A DNA stretch of 64,000 bases from Aurantiacibacter arachoides (GCF_009827335.1 NZ_WTYH01000001.1:806001-870000); one strand, 5' to 3'; counted from the first letter of the stretch, positions 49,035 through 58,234 are shown. The notes: generated by a model not told the origin, from the letters alone. Numbers and translations are program-made.

Positions 49035-49979
49035 ATGGACCAGATCGAGACAACCCGCGGTGATTCGGCACACACCGCGCCGGGGACCATTCCCGGCACA
49101 ACGGCCATCCCGGCATTTTCCCTGCAACGCCATCAGTCGCTGGCGCTTCCGGTGCTGATCGCCGTCCCCCACGCAGGCCGGCATTACCCCGATGCCCTGG
49201 CCGGACGGTTGCGCCATCCACGCGAGGCATCGCTGCGGCTGGAGGATCGCTTCATCGACCTGGTCGCGAAGGCCGTGTCGCGCACGACGGGGGCGGCCCT
49301 GCTGGTGGCGCACGCCCCGCGCGCGATGATCGACCTCAACCGCTCGCCCGACGATGTGGACTGGGACATGGTTGTGGGTGGTAAGCCAAATCAACGTGCG
49401 CGGATGGCCGCCGGGTGCCGATCGCGCAGCGGACTGGGGCTGGTGCCGCGCCGCCTTCCGGGGCTGGGGGAACTGTGGAGCACGCAGCTTACCGCCGCCG
49501 AACTGGCGGAACGGGTCGCGCAGGTGCACGAGCCCTACCATGCGACGCTGGCGATTACGCTGGAAGCCTTGCGCGACAAATGGGGCGCGGCGCTGCTGCT
49601 GGACCTGCACTCGATGCCGCCGCTGGGGCCCAAGACGGGGGCCGACCCCGCCGCCGACTACGTGATCGGAGATCGCTTCGGCGCATCGTGCGAAGGGCGC
49701 GTCACCATGGCGGCGCTCGACTGGTTGGCGGCGAACGGGGTGCGCGCGGCGCACAACCGGCCCTACGCCGGCGGCTACGGCCTCGATCGTCACGGCAACC
49801 CGGCGCGCGGCATCGGCGCGCTGCAACTGGAGGTGTGTCGCTCCCTCTATCTCGACCTGGCCATGCGTGAACCGGGGGTCGGCCTGGGCGGGACGGTTGC
49901 GCTCGTCACGGGGCTGGTCCGGCGGCTGGCGGGAGAGATCGCCGGCGGCTCTGCACACTGGAAGCAGGCGGCGGAATAG
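49035..49979 (+). CDS. N-formylglutamate amidohydrolase-family protein
   Basis: About 314 residues from the ATG at 49035 (a longer TTG start at 48960 is possible). The family metal-site segment PHAGRHYP is near residue 52, RAMIDLNRSPDDVDW near 97, and LDLHSMPPL near 194. Members cleave N-formylglutamate in histidine breakdown, or related N-formyl or N-acyl substrates. No other hut gene lies nearby, so the substrate is open. The 142-bp gap to cpdR holds a divergent promoter region. Confidence 0.87.
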   Translation: MDQIETTRGDSAHTAPGTIPGTTAIPAFSLQRHQSLALPVLIAVPHAGRHYPDALAGRLRHPREASLRLEDRFIDLVAKAVSRTTGAALLVAHAPRAMIDLNRSPDDVDWDMVVGGKPNQRARMAAGCRSRSGLGLVPRRLPGLGELWSTQLTAAELAERVAQVHEPYHATLAITLEALRDKWGAALLLDLHSMPPLGPKTGADPAADYVIGDRFGASCEGRVTMAALDWLAANGVRAAHNRPYAGGYGLDRHGNPARGIGALQLEVCRSLYLDLAMREPGVGLGGTVALVTGLVRRLAGEIAGGSAHWKQAAE

Positions 49980-50005
49980 CCCCGATCCCGAGAGCCCAAG
50001 AAAAA

Positions 50006-50034
50006 GCCACCTCGCGCATTACGCACGAGGTGGC
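50006..50034 (-). terminator. Hairpin with T-run on the minus strand
   Basis: GCCACCTCG pairs with CGAGGTGGC (9 bp) around an 11-base loop, followed on the minus strand by TTTTTCTTGGG. It fits a Rho-independent terminator for transcription coming from the sapC side. It is 199 bases downstream of the sapC stop, so an unannotated RNA could also end here. Confidence 0.75.
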
Positions 50035-50050
50035 CAAGGTTCAGGGAGGA

Positions 50051-50068
50051 AGTGTACCGAAGTACACT
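50051..50068. promoter_or_regulatory. Inverted repeat AGTGTAC-CGAA-GTACACT
   Basis: A perfect 7-base inverted repeat with a 4-base centre. It could be a protein-binding operator or a small tetraloop-type hairpin. It lies between two larger hairpins in the 253-base gap after the amidohydrolase gene. Confidence 0.45.
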
Positions 50069-50147
50069 ATCCGATCAGGCCATGAGGGGAGCGCCGATCG
50101 GACCTATCCAAGATGGGATATTGCCGCAAAAGTTCAAGAGACAAACG

Positions 50148-50179
50148 CAAGGCGCGGACCCTTGCGAGGCCGCGCCTTG
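50148..50179 (-). terminator. First hairpin downstream of sapC
   Basis: CAAGGCGCGG pairs with CCGCGCCTTG (10 bp) with a 12-base loop; on the minus strand the tail is CGTTTGTCTCTTG. It lies 54 bases after the sapC stop, the normal place for its terminator. Confidence 0.6.
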
Positions 50180-50232
50180 TCGCAAATTCCGTGCTGTTCG
50201 GCGACCGGTTTCGAAAACAGGCGCCGGCAGGA

Positions 50233-51057
50233 TTACTGGCCGTCGACGACCGGGGTGCTGGCCGGCTGGCCGGCGGCCCCGTTCACCATGTTGGCGGAGA
50301 CCGGGCCCTTGCCCAGGTCCACCTGCTTGGCGAAAATCGTGCTCATCAGGCTGAGCGAGAAAAGGTGCGCGAAGATCAGCGGCAGCAGGCCGTTCTGGTT
50401 CCACGTGCGCAGCTGGTCACCGCGCAGCTCGCGCAGCTTGTCTTGGTTGACCATCGAGAAGCCGCGATAGGTGAACGGCTGGTCCGGCGCGTCGCGGCGC
50501 TGGATCGAGATTTCGCCGTCCATCAGCAGGTCGTGCTTCTTCAGCTCGTCCATGAACTGCTGGGTGCGAGTGCCGGCTTCCTCGAACTTCTCGCAGAAGG
50601 CGAGCAGGTTCTGGGTGTGCGTGCTGGGCTGCAGATCCTCGCCGAACAGGCGCTCGCCCTCGTCGAAGGCGCCGACCAGCTCGCTCTGCGGGTCGAAGCA
50701 CAGCGACAGGTTGTCGCTGTCGGGCTGCAGGCGGGCGAGCAGGAACGGATAGCGGCGCACGTAGGCGGGGATGTAGGGCTGTCCGATCGGCGAACCGTCA
50801 TCGTTGAAGAACACGTTCACGCCTTCGTTCAGGCCCATCAGCGCCAGCGGAACGGGGCGATCGCCAACGGAGAACACGATGGGGAAATCGCGCTGGGCAA
50901 TGGGGAATTCCTCCACCGTCAGCGGAATGGCGTGCTGCTTGGCGATCCACGGCGCCTTGTCCGTGGTGCGGCCCTTCCAGTCACCGTGCTGGTTGCTGTT
51001 GAGCGGCACGAGATCGTTGTAGAGCAGGGGCAGGGTGGGGTTCGGCGCGCTGGCCAT
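50233..51057 (-). CDS. SapC family protein
   Basis: 274 residues of the SapC family (LYNDLVPLNSNQHGDWK near the start; PAYVRRYPFLLARLQPD in the middle; FDEGERLFGEDLQPS). The name comes from a surface-layer protein of Campylobacter, but in alphaproteobacteria its role is unknown. No signal peptide or membrane helix is visible. The ATG at 51057 is preceded by GGAGAGACGAC. A run of upstream residues in the same frame is not coding. Confidence 0.88.
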   Translation of the reverse strand: MASAPNPTLPLLYNDLVPLNSNQHGDWKGRTTDKAPWIAKQHAIPLTVEEFPIAQRDFPIVFSVGDRPVPLALMGLNEGVNVFFNDDGSPIGQPYIPAYVRRYPFLLARLQPDSDNLSLCFDPQSELVGAFDEGERLFGEDLQPSTHTQNLLAFCEKFEEAGTRTQQFMDELKKHDLLMDGEISIQRRDAPDQPFTYRGFSMVNQDKLRELRGDQLRTWNQNGLLPLIFAHLFSLSLMSTIFAKQVDLGKGPVSANMVNGAAGQPASTPVVDGQ

Positions 51058-51145
51058 GTCGTCTCTCCGGCAAGGATGGTTCGGTTGGCGCGCAGAGCCG
51101 GGGCGAGCCCGAAATCCCTTCGCGCCTGAAGGCAGGTTGCCGCCC

Positions 51146-52615
51146 TTAGAGGCTGGCGGCTTTGGGTGCAAGCATGTGGCTGGCCGTATCGGCCGGCGGC
51201 ACCAGCTTGCCGGGGTTCAGCAGGCCGCGCGGGTCGAGCGCATGCTTGACCTGCCGCAGCAGGGCAAGATGAACCGGGTCGCCCAGCCGCCCCAGCTCGC
51301 CCACCTTCAGCTGGCCGATGCCATGTTCCGCACTGATGGACCCGCCCCACTGGCTGACCAGATCATAGACCTGCGCGCTGATTGCCTTGCCATCGCCGGC
51401 GTGCCAGGCAAGCGGATCGACCCCGGGCGGCGCAATCACGTGAAAGTGGACGTTGCCGTCCCCCAGATGGCCGAAGGCGACCGCCTCGGTGCCGGGCCAG
51501 TCGCGCTCGATCACCGGCACGACCGTGGTGACGAAGCGGGGCATTGCCTCCACCGCCACCGAGATGTCGTGTTGCACCGCCGGCCCCTTCTCCCGCTCGG
51601 CAGGGGCGATGGAGTCGCGCAGGGTCCAGAAGGCCTCCGCCTGCGTTTCATTGGCGGCGACAACGGCATCCTGAAGCAAGCCCTTGCCCAGCGCGTCTTC
51701 CAGCATGGCCTGCGCCATTTGCGGCAGGGCGGCAGCGCCGGCGTTGTCCGCGACAAGTTCGATCAGCGTGTGCCAGGCGTGGCGGCCCGCCAGTGGCGCG
51801 CGCGCGCCGGGAATGTGCTTCACCACGTCGTCCAGCGTCGACTGCGCGATCACCTCGAACCCTTCCAGCGCAGGGCCTGCCGCATCCTCGCAATGCAGCA
51901 GCAGGTCGCGGGCACCCTCCAGCGACGGCACGCCTGCCCAGATCACCACGCGTTCGGCCACCTCGGGCACCAGCCGCAAGGTCGCCGCTGTGACGATCCC
52001 CAGCGTGCCCTCGGAGCCGATCAGCAACTGTTTCAGATCCCAGCCGCGGTTGTCCTTCTTGAGCGGCACCAGCGCGGTAAAGATCGACCCGTCGGCCAGC
52101 ACCGCCTCCAGCCCCAGCACCTGTTCGCGCATGGAGCCGTGGCGCAGCACCTGCGTGCCGCCAGCGTTGGTGGAGACAAGCCCGCCGACGGTGGCCGATC
52201 CCTTGCCGCCCAGCGTGAGGGGGAAGCGCAGGCCGGTGCCGGCGACTGTATCGTGCAATGTCTGCAGGATCACGCCTGCCTCGCAGACGATGCGTTTTGC
52301 GCCCGCGTCGAGCGAGCGGACGGTGTTCATCCGCCGCAGGGAGAGCAAAATCGCCTCGCCGCCTGCGTCGGGCGTGGCGCCGCCGCACATGCCGCTGTTG
52401 CCACCCTGGGGCACGATGGGCACGCCGTGTTCGCCGCACAGCTTCACCAGGTCCGCAACCTGCGCGGTCGATACGGGGGAGGCGAGGGCCAGCGCGCGCC
52501 CGGTGAAGCGCCCCCGCCAGTCGGTCAGCCACGGGCCCACGAGATCGGGATCGGTCGTCAGGCCACGCTCGCCCAGCAGCGCGCGCGCGGCATCGAGGAA
52601 GGTCTTGCTGCTCAT
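51146..52615 (-). CDS. FAD-binding oxidoreductase (D-2-hydroxyacid / D-lactate dehydrogenase type)
   Basis: 489 residues. The N-terminal PCMH FAD-binding domain has VPQGGNSGMCGGATPDAGG (near 70-88) and VGGLVSTNAGGTQVLRHGSM (near 135-155). The C-terminal FAD-oxidase domain contains FGHLGDGNVHFHVIAPPG (near 400) and ends with SAEHGIGQLK and DPRGLLNPGK. These motifs match D-2-hydroxyglutarate and D-lactate dehydrogenases. It oxidises an alpha-hydroxy acid and passes electrons to an acceptor. The ATG at 52615 is chosen over a longer frame that overlaps the divergent promoter. Confidence 0.92.
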   Translation of the reverse strand: MSSKTFLDAARALLGERGLTTDPDLVGPWLTDWRGRFTGRALALASPVSTAQVADLVKLCGEHGVPIVPQGGNSGMCGGATPDAGGEAILLSLRRMNTVRSLDAGAKRIVCEAGVILQTLHDTVAGTGLRFPLTLGGKGSATVGGLVSTNAGGTQVLRHGSMREQVLGLEAVLADGSIFTALVPLKKDNRGWDLKQLLIGSEGTLGIVTAATLRLVPEVAERVVIWAGVPSLEGARDLLLHCEDAAGPALEGFEVIAQSTLDDVVKHIPGARAPLAGRHAWHTLIELVADNAGAAALPQMAQAMLEDALGKGLLQDAVVAANETQAEAFWTLRDSIAPAEREKGPAVQHDISVAVEAMPRFVTTVVPVIERDWPGTEAVAFGHLGDGNVHFHVIAPPGVDPLAWHAGDGKAISAQVYDLVSQWGGSISAEHGIGQLKVGELGRLGDPVHLALLRQVKHALDPRGLLNPGKLVPPADTASHMLAPKAASL

Positions 52616-52711
52616 CTGCGCAGTGATGCCAGCCCCAGGGCGCCAGTGCAAAGGCTTGCAAGGGGTTAAGCCATCATTCAATCCGCAAGGCTAGGGATCG
52701 CCGCCTACCAT

Positions 52712-53293
52712 ATGAAACGCCTCGCCATCCTCCTCGCGCCCGCTGCCCTTGTTGCCCCCTTCCTGGCGGGCGGGCTGGTGGCACAGGACGCTTCGCCCCT
52801 GCGGCCGGGCGGTCAGGCAGCCGGCCAGAGCGTGCCGACGATGGGGTTCGAGCCGGCCGCCAGCGCGCCGTTCGACGTGCTTGGCCGCGCGCGCGAACCG
52901 CAGTGGGGCAACCAAGTGCGGATCGAGCGCCGGGTGGTGATCCGCATCGGCCCCGCCGCGCCCGCCGCGCGCAATGCCATGATGTCCGAACTGCCGCGCC
53001 GGCAAATGCGCGCCCGCTATGCCGAGGTCGAACACGGGAACTGCATCGAACCCGGCAGCGTCGTCGGCGTGCAGCCCACGCCCGACAATCGCCTGCTGTT
53101 CTACACCGACGAGCGGCAGATCCTGGCCGCCGCGCTGGAGAACGGGTGCAGTGCGCGGGCCTTTTATGCCGGTTTCTATATCGAGCGGAACCAGGACGGG
53201 CGACTGTGCGTCGATCGCGACCGCCTGCAGTCGCGTGCGGGGGCCGGTTGTCAGGTCGCCGGGTTCACTCGCCTGGTCGCCGCTGCGGACTGA
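52712..53293 (+). CDS. Secreted hypothetical protein with four cysteines
   Basis: 193 residues with a signal peptide (MKRLAILLAPAALVAPFLAG). Four cysteines lie in GNCIE, NGCSAR, RLCVDRD and AGCQVAG contexts, consistent with two disulfides. No family is recognised. It is the first gene after the divergent FAD oxidoreductase and precedes the RhlE-type helicase by about 120 bases, so it probably has its own promoter. Confidence 0.8.
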   Translation: MKRLAILLAPAALVAPFLAGGLVAQDASPLRPGGQAAGQSVPTMGFEPAASAPFDVLGRAREPQWGNQVRIERRVVIRIGPAAPAARNAMMSELPRRQMRARYAEVEHGNCIEPGSVVGVQPTPDNRLLFYTDERQILAAALENGCSARAFYAGFYIERNQDGRLCVDRDRLQSRAGAGCQVAGFTRLVAAAD

Positions 53294-53416
53294 TCGCTTT
53301 CCCCAAGGCTGCGTATCCGTAAATCTTGACTTTTCGCCCACTTGCGTCATAGGGCGCGCACAGCTTGCGCAACGGGCATGTCGCCCGGCTGCCCCAATAT
53401 CCGGAAAACCATTAAT

Positions 53417-54916
53417 TTGACCACTTTTGCCGATCTCGGCCTGTCGCCCGAATTGCTCAAGGCCGTGGAGGATTCGGGTTACACCGTGCCCACGCCCATC
53501 CAGGCAGAGGCGATCCCGCCCGTGCTGATGATGAAGGACATCATCGGCATCGCCCAGACGGGCACCGGCAAGACGGCCAGTTTCGTGCTGCCGATGATCG
53601 ATATCATGGCCAGCGGCCGCCGCCGCGCGCTGATGCCGCGCAGCCTGATCCTGGAGCCCACGCGCGAACTGGCGGCGCAGGTGGCCGAGAATTTCGAGAA
53701 GTACGGCAAGAACCACGACCTGAAGATGGCGCTGCTGATCGGCGGCGTGCAGATGGGCGACCAGCTCAAGGCGCTGAACGAGGGTGTCGACGTGCTGATC
53801 GCCACGCCCGGACGCCTGATGGACCTGTTCGAGCGCGGCAAGATCATGCTCAACGGCTGCGAACTGCTGGTGATCGACGAGGCGGACCGCATGCTTGACA
53901 TGGGCTTCATCCCCGATATCGAATTCATCTGTTCCAAGCTGCCGGAGAACCGGCAGACGATGCTGTTTTCGGCCACCATGCCGCCGCCCATCGCCAAGCT
54001 GGCCAAGACCTTTCTCACCAACCCCAAGCGGATCGAGGTGAGTCGCGCGGCGTCCACCAACGAAAACATTACCGCGTTCAAGGTGCCCGTCGCCAACCGT
54101 GACAAGGAATCGACCCTGCGTTGGCTGCTGAAGAACGACCTCGTGGAAACCGCCATCGTCTTCGCCAACCGCAAGACCACCGTGCGCGACCTCAACAAGA
54201 GCCTGCAGCGCGCGGGATTCTCCAGCGGCGAGATTCACGGCGATATCGACCAGGCGACGCGCAACAAGGAATTGCAGCGCTTCAAGGACGGGGGCATCAA
54301 CATCCTCGTCGCCAGCGACGTCGCCGCGCGCGGCCTGGACATCAAGGGCGTGTCCCATGTCTTCAATTACGATACGCCATGGCACCCGGACGATTACGTC
54401 CACCGCATCGGCCGCACGGGCCGCGCAGGTAACAAGGGCCGCGCATTCACCTTCGTCGCGCCGGAAGATGCAGAGGCGATCGACAACGTCGAAAAGCTGA
54501 CCGGCGCCAAGGTTGCCGTGTTCGGCAAGAAGGACGTGCGCGTCGAACTGCCAGCACCCGCCGCAAAGCCGGCCGCCGAACGTGACGACACGGGCACCGA
54601 TCAAACCGAAGATCGCCACGCTGACGAGCGACCGACCCGTTCGCGCAGCCGGTCGGCAAGCCGCCAGCGTGAGGAGCAGGGCGAGGCCCGCGCGCCGCGC
54701 AAGGCCGAACGGCCCGCCCGTGAAGAACGCGTGCGCGCGGACCGTCCTGTGCGTGAAGACCGGCCTGTGCGTGAAGACCGGCCTGTCCGTGAAGACCGCC
54801 CCCGTGACGATCGGGCCAACGACAGTCGCCAGCGCCGCAATCCCGACGATCAGCCTGTGCCGCCAGGGGAGTGGAACGGTCCCATGCCCGGCTTCCTCGG
54901 CGTCGGGTTCGACTGA
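53417..54916 (+). CDS. rhlE: DEAD-box RNA helicase (RhlE-like)
   Basis: About 499 residues if started at TTG 53417 (family proteins start near TFADLGLSPELL). In-frame ATGs at 53378 and 53342 give longer versions. Helicase motifs: Q motif (PTPIQAEAIPPVL), Walker A AQTGTGKT, DEAD in VIDEADRML, SAT, and VHRIGRTGRAG. From about 390 the tail is disordered and basic/acidic, with a tandem repeat (DRPVRE). It unwinds RNA duplexes, for example in ribosome assembly or decay. Confidence 0.93.
   Translation: MTTFADLGLSPELLKAVEDSGYTVPTPIQAEAIPPVLMMKDIIGIAQTGTGKTASFVLPMIDIMASGRRRALMPRSLILEPTRELAAQVAENFEKYGKNHDLKMALLIGGVQMGDQLKALNEGVDVLIATPGRLMDLFERGKIMLNGCELLVIDEADRMLDMGFIPDIEFICSKLPENRQTMLFSATMPPPIAKLAKTFLTNPKRIEVSRAASTNENITAFKVPVANRDKESTLRWLLKNDLVETAIVFANRKTTVRDLNKSLQRAGFSSGEIHGDIDQATRNKELQRFKDGGINILVASDVAARGLDIKGVSHVFNYDTPWHPDDYVHRIGRTGRAGNKGRAFTFVAPEDAEAIDNVEKLTGAKVAVFGKKDVRVELPAPAAKPAAERDDTGTDQTEDRHADERPTRSRSRSASRQREEQGEARAPRKAERPAREERVRADRPVREDRPVREDRPVREDRPRDDRANDSRQRRNPDDQPVPPGEWNGPMPGFLGVGFD
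54741..54794. repeat. 18-bp tandem repeat in the helicase tail
   Basis: Three head-to-tail units of 18 bases (ACCGTCCTGTGCGTGAAG, ACCGGCCTGTGCGTGAAG, ACCGGCCTGTCCGTGAAG) encode RPVRED repeated. A degenerate fourth unit follows. The length is a multiple of three, so copy number can change without a frameshift. Confidence 0.85.
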
Positions 54917-55066
54917 TTCTCTTCAACCGGAGGGTCAACGTGCGTTAACGCTTCGTCGCATCGCGTGTGCAAGCCGTCCCGGGCGCGGGTGGGGCGGCCA
55001 ATTTCGTTCATCTGCCAGCAGGGTTCATCCAGACAGCGGTTCGCGCAAGCGACAGGGCTGTACGGG

Positions 55067-55085
55067 CAATTCGGGGGGCGAATTG
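55067..55085 (+). promoter_or_regulatory. Inverted repeat in the leader of the OmpA-family gene
   Basis: CAATTCG and CGAATTG flank a G5 centre, a perfect 7-base inverted repeat. It ends 20 bases before the ATG, just before the GAAGGAG ribosome binding site. It may be an operator or a hairpin affecting translation. Confidence 0.4.
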
Positions 55086-55104
55086 TCTTTGAAGGAGAAC
55101 ACCG

Positions 55105-55998
55105 ATGACATCTTCCCCAAACCACGCCGGCCGGTTCGCCGCCGGGATGACCGCGCTTGCCGTCATCGCGGCGGCCAGCGCACCGGCCGCCGCGCAGAAC
55201 ATGGATGACCGTTACGCCACGGCGAACGACATCACCGTTACTGCCGATGTACCTTCCGACCTCTCTGGCATGGTAGACGGTCCCGAGGTGGAGGGCATGA
55301 TCGCGGCGCGCAACGGTTCCACCCTGCGCATCACCAACGCGGACGGCACCACCACCGACGTGCGCCTGTCCGAAGCCACGGAGGTGCGTTCGCGCGGCGG
55401 GTTCCTTGGCCTGGCCCGCAGCGAGCGGGCCGCCAACACCCTGCTGAACGGATTGCCCGTGCGCGTCGATACCGTGCAGTGGGGTTCCAGCCTGATCGCC
55501 AGCCGGGTGGTCTACGACAACTCCGACCAGCAGATCGCGGCGATGATCGCCAACGGCACGGCCCAGGGTTTCGCCGAACAGACCGCCGCTACCGAGGCGC
55601 TGCGGGGCCGCGTGGCGAACATCGACCAGTACAATATCCACGGCACCACCAACGTCTATTTCGATACGGGCCGCCACGGTCTCGACACCAGTGACGAGGT
55701 CAACCTGTGCCAGGCCGCCGCGCAGGCGCAGGCCACCGACAACGCGCTGTTGCTGGTCGTCGGCTACACCGATGACGTGGGCGATCAGGAATTCAACCAG
55801 GAGCTGTCCGAACGGCGCGCCACCCGCGTGGTCAACTACCTCCAGCAGGAATGCGGTTGGGAGCCGTGGCGCATGTTGACCCCGACCGGCATGGCGGAGG
55901 CTGACCCCACGGCGGACAACACTACCGAAGCCGGACGCGCGCAGAACCGCCGGGTGGCGGTGAACATCCTCGTCAGCAAGGCGGTCGACGGCATTTAG
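55105..55998 (+). CDS. OmpA-family outer-membrane/periplasmic protein
   Basis: 297 residues. The signal peptide ends near AAAQN (about residue 31). The N-terminal half (about 45-150) has beta-rich repeats of the type seen in DUF-like OB or barrel regions. The C-terminal OmpA domain binds peptidoglycan: VYFDTGRHGLDTSDE near 190, VGYTDDVGDQEFNQELSERR, and GRAQNRRVAVNI at the end. A strong ribosome binding site, GAAGGAGAACACCG, precedes the ATG. It is followed by a shared terminator. Confidence 0.92.
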   Translation: MTSSPNHAGRFAAGMTALAVIAAASAPAAAQNMDDRYATANDITVTADVPSDLSGMVDGPEVEGMIAARNGSTLRITNADGTTTDVRLSEATEVRSRGGFLGLARSERAANTLLNGLPVRVDTVQWGSSLIASRVVYDNSDQQIAAMIANGTAQGFAEQTAATEALRGRVANIDQYNIHGTTNVYFDTGRHGLDTSDEVNLCQAAAQAQATDNALLLVVGYTDDVGDQEFNQELSERRATRVVNYLQQECGWEPWRMLTPTGMAEADPTADNTTEAGRAQNRRVAVNILVSKAVDGI

Positions 55999-56028
55999 GG
56001 AATAACCCTGGCCCACAGGGTCGCAAGG

Positions 56029-56060
56029 AAGGGGCGGGCCGCGAAGGTCCGCCCCTTTTT
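56029..56060. terminator. Bidirectional terminator between the OmpA-family and S9 peptidase genes
   Basis: A 9-bp stem (AAGGGGCGG with CCGCCCCTT) plus one G-T pair, followed by TTT on the plus strand. It lies between convergent genes ending at 55998 and 56063. Confidence 0.8.
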
Positions 56061-56062
56061 CG

Positions 56063-58234
56063 TTACTGCGCGGGGCGTTCCCACCCATCGCGGTAGCGTT
56101 CGAACCAGGCCAGGATCGCCGCGGCCTTGGCGGCGCTCTGCGATGGGCGCGCGGCAATTCCGCCGTGGCTGGCGCCCGGCACCTGCACCAGCGCGGTCGG
56201 CACGCCGACGAGCCGCAGCGCGGAGTAATACTGCACCGATTCGCTCACCGGGGTGCGGTAATCCTCGGCGCCGACGACCACCATCGTGGGGGTTTCCACG
56301 TTGCCGACCAGCGACAGCGGCGAATGTGCCCAGAACGCCTCCTGATTGGTCCACGGATAGCCACCGACCCAATAGGGACCGAAATACGCGCTCGAATCGG
56401 CGGTCAGCGCCTGGGTGGTCCAGTTGATGACGGGCTTCTGGGTGACCGCGGCCTGGAAGCGGTCGGTCTGGCCCACGATCCAGGCGGTCAGCACCCCGCC
56501 GCCCGATCCGCCGGTCACGAACAGATGGTCGGGATCGGCCACGCCCTGGGCAATGGCGGCGTCGACGATGCTCATCAGGTCGTGATAATCGTCGCCGGGG
56601 TAATTCTTGTCGATGAAGTTGGCGAACTCTGCCCCATAGCTGGTCGACCCGCGCGGATTGGCCGATAGCACGGCGTAGCCGGCGGCAGCGTAAAGCTGGT
56701 TGTCGGTCGCGAAATGCGGGCCATAGGCGGCGAAGGGGCCGCCGTGGATTTCCAGGATCAGCGGCACGCGCGTGCCCTCGACGTAGCCCGGCGGCAAGGT
56801 CAGCCAGCCTTCGACCTCGCGCCCGTCCACGCTGGAAGGGGTTGCGATCCGGCGCACCTCGCCAAGGGATTTGGTGGCGAGCAGGCTGGCGTTGAGGTTG
56901 GTCAGCATCCGCGCCTCGCCGCCAGCGCGAACCACCTGCACTTCGGCCGGCCGCTGAGCGGTGCCGCCGGTAAAGGCGATGGTATCGTCCTCCGCCACCG
57001 AGAAACTGCCGCCGGTGTAGGGTCGGTCGAGCGAGCCGCCGCCCAGCCCGCTGGCAACCACGCGCGCCGCGCCGTCGAGGCCGATGCGCGCCACGAACGT
57101 CTCGCCGCTGTCGTCATACTGGGCGTAGATGCCGCGCCCGTCCGCATCCCAGGTGATGCCGCCGGGATCGTAGTCCCAGTTGCCCGTCAGCAGGCGGCTT
57201 TCGCTACCGTCGAGCGCCATCACGTACAACTCGGTCTGCTGGTAGGCGCGGCCATCGTCATCGTTGCCGAGATAGGCGATCATGCGCCCGTCGGGAGAAA
57301 CGCTGGGAGCAGCATCGGGCCCGTCGCGGTTCGTCAGGCGGGTGAGCGCGCCGCTGGCGACGTCGAGCGACCAGATGTCGCCTTCCACCGGGTCGGTCTG
57401 CCAGTCGGCATTGCGGTTGGCGCCGAACAGGATGCGGCGGCCGTCGGGTGTCCAGCTGAGAGGCCCGTCATCGTGGTTGGTGCCAAAGGTCAGCTGCCGC
57501 GGCGCGCCGCCGGTGGCGGGAATGACGAAGATCTTGGAATAGCCCGGCGTCAGCACGCCCGCGCCGTCAGCGCGAAAGGTGAGCAGGTCCGTCACTTCCA
57601 ATGGCGCGGCCCATTGCGCGCCCTCGGGCTTGTTCGCGGGTGCGGTGCCGAAGCTGGGCGCGGGATCGTCCACCTGCATGGTGTAGGCGATCTGCCGTCC
57701 GTCGGGCGACCAGGCGATGCCCGAAGGGCTCGACGGCAGGCCGGTCAGCCGCACCTGCGTGCCGCTGTCCATCCAGCGCACCCACAATTGCGCAGCCCCA
57801 CCTTGCGTGGAGGTATAGGCGAGCCGCGTGCCATCGGGCGACCACACGGGAGAGAACGCACCGCCGTCACCGTTGCCAAGCGGGATTTCCGCCCCGGTGC
57901 GGGTGTCGATCAGCCAGATGGAGGGCACGGCGCGATCGGTCATCACGTCGTTCTGGCGACGGACGTAGGCGATGGTGCGACCGTCCGGGCTGATCTGCGG
58001 ATCGCTGGCCCAGGCAAGATCGAACAGATCCTCTCCCGTGAAACGACGGTTCGGCCCAGTGCGCGCGCTGCCCTGCGCGGCGGCCGACATGGGCGTGGGC
58101 GTGACGACCTCGGCTTCCGGCACCGTCATCGCGGGTGGTGCCATTGCCGGTTCCTGGGCGTCGCCATCCTGGGCATGGGCGGGCAGGGTGATAAAGGCGA
58201 GCGTCGCCGCAGCGGCGAGAAGGGTGTGGCGCAT
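56063..58234 (-). CDS. S9 family prolyl oligopeptidase-type peptidase, secreted (first of pair)
   Basis: 723 residues. A signal peptide (MRHTLLAAAATLAFITLPAH) is followed by a seven-bladed beta-propeller with repeated S-PDG-R-IAY-type blades. The C-terminal alpha/beta hydrolase has the nucleophile serine in GGSGGGVL (near 577), Asp in VVGAEDYRTP and His in PGASHGGIA. It should cleave short peptides, perhaps acylaminoacyl or dipeptidyl type, in the periplasm. The ATG at 58234 is preferred. It is 57 bases downstream of a second S9 peptidase in the same direction. Confidence 0.92.
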   Translation of the reverse strand: MRHTLLAAAATLAFITLPAHAQDGDAQEPAMAPPAMTVPEAEVVTPTPMSAAAQGSARTGPNRRFTGEDLFDLAWASDPQISPDGRTIAYVRRQNDVMTDRAVPSIWLIDTRTGAEIPLGNGDGGAFSPVWSPDGTRLAYTSTQGGAAQLWVRWMDSGTQVRLTGLPSSPSGIAWSPDGRQIAYTMQVDDPAPSFGTAPANKPEGAQWAAPLEVTDLLTFRADGAGVLTPGYSKIFVIPATGGAPRQLTFGTNHDDGPLSWTPDGRRILFGANRNADWQTDPVEGDIWSLDVASGALTRLTNRDGPDAAPSVSPDGRMIAYLGNDDDGRAYQQTELYVMALDGSESRLLTGNWDYDPGGITWDADGRGIYAQYDDSGETFVARIGLDGAARVVASGLGGGSLDRPYTGGSFSVAEDDTIAFTGGTAQRPAEVQVVRAGGEARMLTNLNASLLATKSLGEVRRIATPSSVDGREVEGWLTLPPGYVEGTRVPLILEIHGGPFAAYGPHFATDNQLYAAAGYAVLSANPRGSTSYGAEFANFIDKNYPGDDYHDLMSIVDAAIAQGVADPDHLFVTGGSGGGVLTAWIVGQTDRFQAAVTQKPVINWTTQALTADSSAYFGPYWVGGYPWTNQEAFWAHSPLSLVGNVETPTMVVVGAEDYRTPVSESVQYYSALRLVGVPTALVQVPGASHGGIAARPSQSAAKAAAILAWFERYRDGWERPAQ

